Assembly: GCA_948971535.1 (NCBI GenBank)
Contig: CARFEX010000053.1
Location: 1 to 6,466 of the forward strand
DNA: 6,466 nucleotides
Source of the DNA: an uncultured Eubacteriales bacterium
GTDB taxonomy: Bacteria > Bacillota > Clostridia > Christensenellales > UBA1242
Reading direction: 5' to 3'
In this document: positions 1 to 5,262 of the stretch, piece after piece
How positions within the stretch are numbered: the stretch's first letter is position 1
Layout of the letters: every line of letters starts with the position of its first letter
Notes under the pieces: generated by a model
The model's database searches: none
What the model was told of the DNA's origin: nothing
The model's input: only the letters and a program-made list of their open reading frames with translations
Program-made: the position numbers and the translations under genes

Positions 1-95
1 AATCAATCATAACAAATACTATTAAAATTTATATTAATTATGATATGCAGGTATAACAATTTATTTATATTATTCTCTTCCTAATTTGTCTTTTT

Positions 96-317
96 TTAAA
101 AATCTAATCTTCCTGCAAAGAAGTCAAGAGATACATTATATAAATCAGCTAATATACAAAGTTCTTCAAAAGATATTTCTCTTATACCAAGTTCGTATCG
201 ACTATAATTTGAACGTGATGTATGTAAAATATTAGCAATCTCCCATTGCTTTTTGTCTTCCTCATTTCTTTTATATTTTAATTTTTTTCCTAATTCAATA
301 TAAAAATCTTCTTTCAT
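96..317 (-). CDS. XRE-family HTH transcriptional regulator, 73 aa
   Basis: A small single-domain Cro/C1-type (HTH_3) DNA-binding protein. Helix 2 of the HTH is around residues 24-31 (QWEIANIL), the recognition helix around 34-42 (SRSNYSRYE), followed by the typical ELGxxxISFEELCxLADLYNVSLDFF ending in which helices 4-5 pack. The protein stops just after this domain, so it has no sensor or dimerisation extension. The ATG at 315-317 is the only Met that retains the whole domain; no clear Shine-Dalgarno site precedes it. It is divergent from the 82-aa gene at 395, and its start codon lies only 3 bp from the -35 box of that gene's promoter, so it very likely regulates that promoter and possibly itself. 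The family is known for repressors of phage, toxin-antitoxin and mobile-element genes; which role applies here cannot be told. Confidence 0.93.
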   Translation of the reverse strand: MKEDFYIELGKKLKYKRNEEDKKQWEIANILHTSRSNYSRYELGIREISFEELCILADLYNVSLDFFAGRLDF

Positions 318-320
318 TTA

Positions 321-349
321 TTGACATAGTACCACATTGTCACTATAAT
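321..349 (+). promoter_or_regulatory. Consensus sigma-70/A promoter with internal dyad (probable XRE operator)
   Basis: TTGACA at 321-326 and TATAAT at 344-349 with a 17-bp spacer: a perfect match to the housekeeping promoter consensus, pointing toward the 82-aa gene. Predicted transcription start is near 356. An inverted repeat TGACA (322-326) / TGTCA (338-342), 11 bp between the arms, overlaps the -35 box and spacer. Its position between the regulator and the divergent gene makes it the best operator candidate; that binding role is inferred. A weak minus-strand promoter for the regulator (TTATTA, 17 bp, TACTAT) overlaps the same region. Confidence 0.8.
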
Positions 350-359
350 AATAAGCGAG

Positions 360-374
360 GCTCCTATTTGGAGC
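360..374 (+). promoter_or_regulatory. Leader hairpin over an upstream GGAG
   Basis: GCTCC (360-364) pairs with GGAGC (370-374) around a TATTT loop, a few bases after the predicted transcription start. The 3' arm contains a GGAG that would otherwise serve the ATG at 382. It is short (5 bp, 6 with a G-U pair) and may be incidental, but it sits exactly where it could hide the first ribosome site and leave the second one (384-387) free. Confidence 0.35.
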
Positions 375-394
375 TACATAAATGGAGTAAAAGA

Positions 395-643
395 ATGAAC
401 CAAATCAACCTATCAAAAGCTATTTTTTTAGAGTTACAACTTGATAGAAAGAAATCCGATACTTTCAACAATGACGAAATTTTGCTTAATAACACACTTG
501 ACGAGAAACAGAAGCTATTATTTGAAAACATTAGGCTTGGTTATCAAAGTAACCAAAGTTTTCGTGACCAATATGTTGTTAAATATGTTTTGAACTACAT
601 ATCAAGATTATGTTCTACAAGCAATGACATATTTTTCGACTAA
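395..643 (+). CDS. Hypothetical protein, 82 aa, divergent from XRE regulator
   Basis: No family is recognised with confidence. The product is a hydrophilic, probably all-helical, soluble protein without signal peptide or membrane segment; a central stretch (LDEKQKLLFENI) and the later VVKYVLNYISRL look amphipathic. I chose the ATG at 395 because a GGAG lies 7 nt upstream (384-387); a TTG at 368 in the same frame has no ribosome site and falls in a leader hairpin. It is driven by the perfect promoter at 321-349 and is likely controlled by the divergent XRE protein, a layout shared with phage switches and some toxin-antitoxin-like modules. Its TAA stop (641-643) is the first triplet of a 108-bp duplicated segment, so its original 3' end may have been altered by the recombination that placed the duplicate there. 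Confidence 0.7.
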   Translation: MNQINLSKAIFLELQLDRKKSDTFNNDEILLNNTLDEKQKLLFENIRLGYQSNQSFRDQYVVKYVLNYISRLCSTSNDIFFD

Positions 644-748
644 CCTTTAAAAATAGCTTTTAAAATCACACCAAACACAAAGCTGACTGTTGCTAGGAAT
701 ACACTTCGCAGTACTAGCATTGCAAAAGCTTTGCGTTGCTTTTTGGAA
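640..748 (-). pseudogene. 3' fragment of the winged-helix/TM protein gene (duplicate of the end of 2253-2615)
   Basis: The minus strand encodes the last 35 residues (from SKKQRK to the C-terminal FKG) of the protein at 2253-2615, identical at amino-acid level, covering its whole transmembrane helix. The frame closes with TAG where the full gene has TAA. Upstream the frame meets a TAA at 757-759 and has no credible start or ribosome site, only an internal ATG that would give 26 residues. It lies just past the terminator of the ATPase gene. I read it as a broken remnant; a tiny expressed membrane peptide is possible but unsupported. Confidence 0.85.
641..748. repeat. Direct repeat copy A, 108 bp (pairs with 2254-2361)
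   Basis: 105 of 108 bases match 2254-2361 in the same orientation, offset 1613 bp. Mismatches are at 676, 682 and 739. Identity ends abruptly after 748; on the other side a short T-rich stretch (632-637) also matches but may be chance. The two copies bracket the ATPase gene. Confidence 0.95.
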
Positions 749-794
749 ACATTAATTTAAAATAATTGTTTGCTTTATTTTATTATCAACAAAG

Positions 795-830
795 TAAAAT
801 AAAAATTGCAACGATTAATTTCGTTGCAAT
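795..830 (-). terminator. Intrinsic terminator of the ATPase gene
   Basis: A perfect 10-bp stem (805-814 with 821-830, arm ATTGCAACGA) around a 6-nt loop, followed on the minus strand by a T-rich tract (TTTTTATTTT). It begins 2 bp after the ATPase stop codon, so ATPase transcription should end before the duplicated gene fragment. Confidence 0.88.
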
Positions 831-832
831 AT

Positions 833-2131
833 TTATTTAATACAGAAAGTTGCATAGAGTGGCACTGATTTAATATTATTATCAAACCCAAAGTTTTTGG
901 CGGAAATACGAATTGCATATTTGGGTTTAAATTGTTGCATATAAACTGATAAACTTCTTGAACGAGTATTTTCACCAGATTTGACCTCAATAGGTATAAC
1001 ATCGTTTTTAATTCGAGTTACAAAGTCTATCTCTGCATCAGAATTGCTTGTCCAATAATATGAGTGCAAATTATTGATTTTAAGTTGATTGTATACATAG
1101 TTTTCAGTCAAACCACCTTTAAATTCAAAATTATTATTATCTAAAAGTATATCACCAAGTTGAACTTTTTGACTAGCACAACACAATCCTACATCGTTCA
1201 TATAAAATTTAAAATCATCAAGTGATTTAAATGCATCAAGTGGCAATTTAATTTGTTCTATTTTAAAAAGTTGGCTTGCTACACCTGCTAAACATAACCA
1301 TTCAATAGCATCTTCAAACTCCCTTGCTCTTCCACCACTTTTGATTAATGAATATTTAAATTTTTTATTTTCTTTTGCTAATTGAGTTGTTATACTCTTG
1401 TAAACAAGTCTAACCTTTGGAATTTCAGTTGTTTTATTGTACTTGCTCATATCATTAAAATACGATTGTAGTATGAAATCTTGTTTTACTCTGACTAACT
1501 CCAAATTACCAGACTTTATAAATTCTTCTACTACTTCTGGCATTCCACCCACATATAAATAATTTTTATATAAATCCATAGCTTCAGTGTGAAATGGTTT
1601 TGCTAAAGGAAGATTTTCTTTATAACATCTTTTAATTTCTGCTATCAATACTTGATAATTTTCATTTTGCGCAAGCAAAAATTCCTCAAAATCCAAAGGG
1701 CTCATAGTCATAAATTGTACTTTCCCAACGGGGAATGAATAGCTCTCTCTATTTACCGACACACCTAACAATGAGCCTGTAGCTATTATATGATATTCAT
1801 TAGCATTTTCATAATAATATTTAAGAGAAGTCAAAGCTCTTGGGCAACATTGTATTTCATCAAAAATAATCAAAGACGAACCCTTATAAATCTCTTTCTT
1901 TTTATGAGCCCCTATCAATCTCAAAATTCTAGTAGGTTCCAAAACTTCGAAAAAATCTTTTAAACTTTCATCTTGTTCAAAATTACAATATATCACATTT
2001 GTATATTCACGACTGCCAAACAAATTCGTAATATATGTTTTGCCCACCTGTCTTGCTCCTTGTAAAATTAAAGGCTTTCTATCATTTGAATTTTTCCAGT
2101 CTTTTAAATCTTGATATATTTTTCTTTCCAT
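833..2131 (-). CDS. AAA_14/DUF4143-family ATPase, 432 aa
   Basis: A P-loop ATPase of the widespread AAA_14 plus DUF4143 architecture, full length. Walker A is GARQVGKT (residues 25-32), Walker B IIFDEIQ (88-94), and the sensor-like ATGSLLG follows (117-123). The C-terminal DUF4143 part carries a PD-(D/E)XK-nuclease-like signature, SDAEIDFV (364-371) then IEVKSG (381-386), with D369, E382 and K384 as the likely core residues. No signal peptide or membrane helix is seen, so it should be cytosolic. The cellular role of this family is not established. The start has AAGGAG 6 nt upstream (2138-2143). A TTGATT/TATCAT pair with 17 bp spacing lies upstream (2150-2178) but would place the transcription start on the ribosome site, so the promoter is uncertain and co-transcription with the gene at 2253-2615 is possible. 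The gene is flanked by 108-bp direct repeats and ends at a strong terminator. Confidence 0.95.
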   Translation of the reverse strand: MERKIYQDLKDWKNSNDRKPLILQGARQVGKTYITNLFGSREYTNVIYCNFEQDESLKDFFEVLEPTRILRLIGAHKKKEIYKGSSLIIFDEIQCCPRALTSLKYYYENANEYHIIATGSLLGVSVNRESYSFPVGKVQFMTMSPLDFEEFLLAQNENYQVLIAEIKRCYKENLPLAKPFHTEAMDLYKNYLYVGGMPEVVEEFIKSGNLELVRVKQDFILQSYFNDMSKYNKTTEIPKVRLVYKSITTQLAKENKKFKYSLIKSGGRAREFEDAIEWLCLAGVASQLFKIEQIKLPLDAFKSLDDFKFYMNDVGLCCASQKVQLGDILLDNNNFEFKGGLTENYVYNQLKINNLHSYYWTSNSDAEIDFVTRIKNDVIPIEVKSGENTRSRSLSVYMQQFKPKYAIRISAKNFGFDNNIKSVPLYATFCIK

Positions 2132-2197
2132 TTGTATCTCCTTGCTATAATGATAATATAAAAAAATGCAAAAATCAACTATTTATGCCACAAAATT

Positions 2198-2243
2198 GGA
2201 GATAAGTATCTTGATTTTTTACACTTTTTAGGAGATAAGTGTA
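2198..2243. repeat. Paired 10-bp direct repeats upstream of the ATPase gene
   Basis: GGAGATAAGT occurs at 2198-2207 and 2231-2240, 33 bp apart (about three helical turns), separated by T/A tracts that could bend DNA. The second copy is also part of a dyad, TACACTT (2220-2226?) with AAGTGTA (2237-2243), loop of about 10 nt. The pair lies 67-110 bp upstream of the ATPase start, in the 121-bp gap after the winged-helix/TM gene. It could be a binding site for a dimeric regulator; nothing else identifies it. Confidence 0.55.
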
Positions 2244-2252
2244 TTTTTTCAT

Positions 2253-2615
2253 TTAACCTTTAAAAATAGCTTTTAAAATCACACCAAAAACAAAACTGAC
2301 TGTTGCTAGGAATACACTTCGCAGTACTAGCATTGCAAAAGCTTTGCGTTGTTTTTTGGAATCTGCAAGAAATGTACGACCTTTATTTTTTAAAGTTACA
2401 CAATAATAATAACCATTTTTACTATCTGACACCACAAAATCGAGATAATTTTCCATAGAAAGATAAGCCATGATTTCATCAATTTCTGCTACTGTAAGCA
2501 CAACCTTACTGCTAGCAGACATTGCTATTTCATGTGGAGAAATAAGGTGAGTTTTCTTACCCGAACACACCTTGCATAAATATGACATCACAAGTTTTTC
2601 CTTCCGACTTGTCAT
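2253..2615 (-). CDS. Small winged-helix-like protein with C-terminal membrane anchor, 120 aa
   Basis: Residues 5-85 look like a winged helix: helices around KEKLVMSYLCKVC (5-17), SPHEIAMSA (26-34) and VAEIDEIMAYLSMENY (42-57), then a two-strand wing (LDFVVSD, YYYCVTL). A basic stretch SKKQRK precedes a hydrophobic helix (about 93-114), leaving only a short lysine-bearing tail, so it should be tail-anchored with the N-terminal domain in the cytoplasm. I do not recognise a named family; DNA binding is inferred from the fold pattern only. The start is supported by AGGAG 5 nt upstream (2621-2625). A diverged paralogue is at 4081-4449 and a copy of its 3' end lies at 640-748. No terminator is evident after its stop, and the ATPase gene follows 121 bp downstream on the same strand, so the two may be an operon. 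Confidence 0.85.
   Translation of the reverse strand: MTSRKEKLVMSYLCKVCSGKKTHLISPHEIAMSASSKVVLTVAEIDEIMAYLSMENYLDFVVSDSKNGYYYCVTLKNKGRTFLADSKKQRKAFAMLVLRSVFLATVSFVFGVILKAIFKG
2254..2361. repeat. Direct repeat copy B, 108 bp, within the winged-helix/TM gene
   Basis: The 3' end of the gene at 2253-2615, matching 641-748 at 105 of 108 positions in the same orientation. All three differences (2289, 2295, 2352) fall on third codon positions and are silent. Recombination between the copies would remove the 1613-bp stretch carrying the ATPase gene and leave the gene at 2253-2615 intact with a TAG stop. Confidence 0.95.
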
Positions 2616-2656
2616 TGGCTCTCCTAAAATATTATAAGGTTAAAGATTGAACTATT

Positions 2657-2685
2657 TTTATATTAAATTTTTGACGCAACAACAA
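2657..2685 (-). promoter_or_regulatory. Possible promoter of the winged-helix/TM gene
   Basis: On the minus strand TTGTTG (2680-2685), 17 bp, then TATAAA (2657-2662). The -10 box is good, the -35 box matches only in TTG. Predicted start near 2650 would give a leader of about 35 nt. A closer TATAAT at 2631-2636 is less suitable because transcription would start inside the ribosome site. Confidence 0.4.
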
Positions 2686-2904
2686 ATTTATATGCGTGCT
2701 TTTTTATATAAAAAATAATTGCCATCTTTGCTGACAATATTAGGTTGGGTAAATTCATTAAAATTATGAGTTTATACAATATTTTTTTAAATAGCAAAAA
2801 CAAGAGTTTTTTTATCATGTAGTGTTATTATAACCATATTTTTAATCTTACTTTTGAAAAAAATAAAACAAGATAGAACTGAACACTTAGGGTTTCCGAA
2901 GGGT

Positions 2905-3001
2905 GCCACCGCAAGCGCTTGCCATATTATGGCAAGCTAGCAAATTGCTTCCACAATTTGCTCATGACACAAATATTTTTGTGGTATGAGCTTGCGGTGG
3001 C
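2905..3001. repeat. 97-bp cloverleaf-forming palindromic element
   Basis: Perfect 12-bp terminal inverted repeats (2905-2916, GCCACCGCAAGC, with 2990-3001) enclose three consecutive hairpins: 2917-2925/2929-2937 (9 bp, 3-nt loop), 2939-2947/2954-2962 (9 bp, 6-nt loop) and 2963-2973/2978-2988 (11 positions with one G-T pair and one mismatch, 4-nt loop). Only 2938 and 2989 are unpaired at the junction, so nearly every base is used. About half GC within an AT-rich gap. It may be a MITE-like or REP-like repeat, a structured RNA, or a replication/recombination site. No target-site duplication, promoter or open frame is evident, and its copy number elsewhere is unknown. Confidence 0.75.
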
Positions 3002-3057
3002 GAACGAGTAACAATCAAAAAGTACTAATAAAGAAGTTATGAACGAAAAAATCTAAC

Positions 3058-3085
3058 AAAAAAACTGACTTTTCAGTCAGTTTTT
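3058..3085 (-). terminator. Intrinsic terminator of the 287-aa gene
   Basis: An 11-bp stem (3060-3070 with 3075-3085; core ACTGACT/AGTCAGT) with a TTTC loop on the plus strand, ending on the minus strand in a run of T. It starts 2 bp after the stop codon. The mirror-image A/T flanks could also let it act on the plus strand. Confidence 0.88.
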
Positions 3086-3086
3086 A

Positions 3087-3950
3087 TTAAAAACATTCAT
3101 TTTGATTTTGAATTTTTTCTATTACATTGATAGTCATTGCATCATAGCCTCTATTTTCAAAGCCACTAATATCTTTTAGCATCTCATAAACAAAATCTTT
3201 TACGATAACTTGATTTTGGTCAAATTGAACACCAGCCTCTTTAAATACAGCTGGGCTAATCAAAACTCCTCTATCAATAACAACTGTCTCATCATCATAA
3301 TTTTTGATTTGTTGATAACCTTTTGAATTAAGTGTTCTTCTTTTCTTTCTTAAATTAAGTTCATCATGAACATCACAATACAAAACATAATTTTTATCTA
3401 ATTTTGCACAATAGTTAGGGCTGTCAGACTCCTTGTCATAAGCAGGACTATTAATATATGCTTCAGCAAATTTGTAAGCTTCTGAATTAGTTAATTCCTC
3501 ATTATCCAAATCTTCCAAATATTGATTTTCCTCTTCATTAACACCAAATTTTAAACGAGAAGGCAAAGAATTTTTATCAATACTAGTCAAACTTTCATTC
3601 ATAGGAACTTGCCAAGTGTTGAGCATTTTATCTTCACTTATCTTACTCTTATTAAAAGAGTTATCAATAAACTTGCCAACTTTTGTATTGATATCTTTGA
3701 TATCTTTATTTTTAATATTGCAATCGAGAACATAAGGCAAAATTCTCAAAGCTTTACAAGAATAATTTAAACCTTTTAATTCATAAAAAGTTCCTTTCTG
3801 CTCAAACTTTGGCACCAAATATTCATTCCAAAGTCTATTAAAACCCAAAACAAAAAATTCATTAATTTTATGCGTTTTTGATGAATAATCTTTGATGTAG
3901 TACTCAAAAACTTCATTTAAATATTTTCTTGTCTCTTCAATAGTCATCAT
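3087..3950 (-). CDS. Hypothetical protein, 287 aa
   Basis: I do not recognise this protein. It appears soluble, without signal peptide or membrane helix. The N-terminal third (residues 1-100) is likely helical and rich in aromatic residues; the middle is acidic and probably flexible (EEENQYLEDLDNEELTNSE, about 139-157); the C-terminal third reads as mixed alpha/beta (NYVLYCDVHDELNLRKKRR, VVIDRGVLISPAVF). No nucleotide-binding or metal-binding motif stands out; two cysteines and two histidines near 180-200 are not in a standard arrangement. Two adjacent ATGs occur; AGGTG (3956-3960) lies 5 nt from the first and 8 nt from the second, so the start could be one codon later. It forms a complete single-gene transcription unit with a strong promoter (3986-4013) and a terminator 2 bp past its stop. 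Confidence 0.85.
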   Translation of the reverse strand: MMTIEETRKYLNEVFEYYIKDYSSKTHKINEFFVLGFNRLWNEYLVPKFEQKGTFYELKGLNYSCKALRILPYVLDCNIKNKDIKDINTKVGKFIDNSFNKSKISEDKMLNTWQVPMNESLTSIDKNSLPSRLKFGVNEEENQYLEDLDNEELTNSEAYKFAEAYINSPAYDKESDSPNYCAKLDKNYVLYCDVHDELNLRKKRRTLNSKGYQQIKNYDDETVVIDRGVLISPAVFKEAGVQFDQNQVIVKDFVYEMLKDISGFENRGYDAMTINVIEKIQNQNECF

Positions 3951-3985
3951 TTTCGCACCTCTTAATTTTTATTTCCGATAGTTCT

Positions 3986-4013
3986 ATTATACATAAATTC
4001 AGCATAATGTCAA
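3986..4013 (-). promoter_or_regulatory. Strong sigma-70/A promoter of the 287-aa gene
   Basis: Minus strand TTGACA (4008-4013), 16 bp, TATAAT (3986-3991), both perfect consensus boxes. Predicted transcription start is near 3979, giving a leader of about 29 nt. It suggests steady, high-level expression unless repressed; no obvious operator overlaps it. Confidence 0.8.
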
Positions 4014-4080
4014 TAGGTTTTGAAAATGTCGAATTTTGTTAACCCTGCATACTTTCTCAAAGCCTACAAAAAATAAAAGT

Positions 4081-4449
4081 ATGTTAGATATAAAGTCAAA
4101 ACTAGTTCTAAAAATTATTATAAAAGAATGTCCAAATGGTCAATATTCTATTATCGAGAATAGTGATATTATTTCCGCTTTGCCAAATAAATATAAGTTA
4201 GATAGTGAAGGACTTCAAAACACTATGAACTATCTTGAGCATCTAGATTGTGTTTCTATAAAATATGAAGAAGACGGTGTCTATTGTGTATGCGTTTTGC
4301 CTTTTGGTTATGAACTGATAGAAAATGACAACCAGCGCAATGAACAATGTAAATCTCCCAACAATTATTGGCTATTTATAATTGTATTTGCTTTGACTAT
4401 TTTAGGAAGTATACTTGGCAATATAATTTCAAAATTTATTAACTTCTAA
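4081..4449 (+). CDS. Winged-helix-like protein with C-terminal membrane anchor, 122 aa (paralogue of 2253-2615)
   Basis: Same size and layout as the protein at 2253-2615: an N-terminal winged-helix-like domain (residues 6-80), a short polar linker, a transmembrane helix (about 97-115) and a few residues after it. The two align by eye without large gaps: KSKLV with KEKLV, KEC with KVC, IISALPNKYKL with IAMSASSKVVL, MNYLEHLDCV with MAYLSMENYL, and GVYCVCVL with GYYYCVTL. The helix sequences themselves differ, so this is an old duplication. The ATG at 4081 gives a length matching the paralogue; a TTG at 4036 in frame would add 15 unrelated residues. Neither start has a clear ribosome site, and no convincing promoter was found. 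It converges on radC at a shared terminator. Function is unknown; a membrane-tethered regulator is the natural guess. Confidence 0.8.
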   Translation: MLDIKSKLVLKIIIKECPNGQYSIIENSDIISALPNKYKLDSEGLQNTMNYLEHLDCVSIKYEEDGVYCVCVLPFGYELIENDNQRNEQCKSPNNYWLFIIVFALTILGSILGNIISKFINF

Positions 4450-4477
4450 ATAATATTTACAAAATATATTCAAAAAT

Positions 4478-4510
4478 AAAAATCCCCTCGTTGTACGAAG
4501 GGATTTTTTA
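4478..4510. terminator. Bidirectional terminator between converging genes
   Basis: Stem 4478-4490 with 4496-4508 (13 positions, one C-A mismatch) around a TTGTA loop; the arms carry A-run/TCCC and GGGA/T-run, so a U tract follows the stem in both directions. It sits 28 bp after the plus-strand winged-helix/TM gene and 18 bp after the radC stop, serving both. Confidence 0.92.
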
Positions 4511-4528
4511 TTGATAAAAAGTTTAATT

Positions 4529-5230
4529 TTAAGCAAACTTTCTTACCAATCTATTGCTATGAAAACTATAAACACCATCATCACCAACCACAACATGGTC
4601 AATATATTGGCATCCAAGTGTCTCACAAATGTTCTGAAAAAATTCAGTCGCTTTTTCATCCTGTTGTGAAGGTTGAGCTGACCCTCCTGGATGATTATGT
4701 GTTAGAAAAACCATAACTGCTCTTGACGAAGCCAAATAATTTGAAATGATTATTGGTGAAACACCAACCATATTTATCGAACCTGACGCAAGTTTTCGTT
4801 TTGAAATAATTTTACCCAAACTATTCAGTCCTACTATGTACAATTCTTCTGTGTTTTTAAATCGCAAAATTTGTTCACTATAATCATAAATTTTTGAGTA
4901 ATCGTCAGCAGAAATACGTTTATCTAAATAGCAATCAGTATAAATATTGAAAATTTCAGGAATTTTGGTTAACATCATCGCAGCTCGAGGTCCAATACCA
5001 TGTACAGTCTGCAAATCATTAATATCAGCATCAAAAACATGTGCGATTGCCCCAAACTTATCAAGGAGCCTGTGCGCGAGCGGATTGACATCACCTCTAG
5101 GAAAAATGTAAAACAAAATGAATTCCATTTGTTGAACTTGAGAGAGATTTTCAAGACCCGCTTTATGCACTAACTCGGTTAACCTTTGTCTGTGTCCTTC
5201 ATGGATATTTTTCTCATTAGTTTTAGGCAT
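4529..5230 (-). CDS. radC: RadC family JAB/MPN+ domain protein, 233 aa
   Basis: The N-terminal half (about 10-95) has the helical region EFILFYIFPRGDVNPLAHRLL-type (36-56) and a helix-hairpin-helix around VHGIGPRAA (76-84). The C-terminal half is the JAB/MPN+ metal-binding domain with H178-x-H180-P-x-G183-x3-P187-S188-x2-D191, the JAMM signature complete, and E128 or E129 as the likely upstream acidic residue. The GHRQRL opening with a FxIPRxDxNPxAHRLL-type segment is a form I associate with Clostridia. Length is normal. Family members were once linked to DNA repair, but their real activity is unsettled; relatives often occur near mobile and defence genes. The start has AGGAG 5 nt upstream (5236-5240) and an extended -10 promoter. 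It ends at the bidirectional terminator. Confidence 0.96.
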   Translation of the reverse strand: MPKTNEKNIHEGHRQRLTELVHKAGLENLSQVQQMEFILFYIFPRGDVNPLAHRLLDKFGAIAHVFDADINDLQTVHGIGPRAAMMLTKIPEIFNIYTDCYLDKRISADDYSKIYDYSEQILRFKNTEELYIVGLNSLGKIISKRKLASGSINMVGVSPIIISNYLASSRAVMVFLTHNHPGGSAQPSQQDEKATEFFQNICETLGCQYIDHVVVGDDGVYSFHSNRLVRKFA

Positions 5231-5253
5231 AATAACTCCTTTTTATTAAAACA

Positions 5254-5262
5254 ATTATAACA
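5254..5262 (-). promoter_or_regulatory. Extended -10 promoter of radC
   Basis: Minus strand TGTTATAAT: a perfect TATAAT preceded by the TGn extension, which explains why no good -35 box is found 17 bp upstream (TTTTAA there). Predicted transcription start near 5247 gives a leader of about 17 nt holding the AGGAG site. Confidence 0.65.

Larger units (their letters stand above)
2616..3086. other. 471-bp non-coding region
   Basis: No credible gene on either strand. From the left it holds the likely promoter of the winged-helix/TM gene (2657-2685), an AT-rich stretch (about 2700-2890) with no recognisable signal, the GC-rich cloverleaf element (2905-3001), and the terminator of the 287-aa gene (3058-3085). 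The sharp rise in GC around 2890-3010 sets the element apart from its surroundings. Confidence 0.7.

Noticed and set aside
1..95. Possible signal in the left edge
   Set aside because: AT-rich sequence with no gene, clear promoter or terminator; too short to interpret.
368..394. TTG start extending the 82-aa protein by 9 residues
   Set aside because: The TTG lies inside the leader hairpin, only about 12 nt after the predicted transcription start, with no ribosome site; the ATG at 395 has GGAG at ideal spacing.
775..1002. Minus-strand open frame of 75 codons
   Set aside because: Overlaps the 3' end of the ATPase in another frame and runs through its terminator; no ribosome site or domain.
2220..2249. 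Terminator after the winged-helix/TM gene
   Set aside because: The dyad is followed by T on the plus strand, where no gene ends; on the minus strand it is followed by A, so it should not stop transcription of that gene.
2766..2822. 18-codon plus-strand open frame in the non-coding gap
   Set aside because: No Shine-Dalgarno site, no promoter, low-complexity product; expected by chance in AT-rich DNA.
2905..3001. Integron attC site or CRISPR repeat
   Set aside because: The palindrome has three internal hairpins and lacks the attC core-site pattern; it occurs once here with no spacer array, and the neighbouring genes have their own promoters and terminators unlike cassettes.
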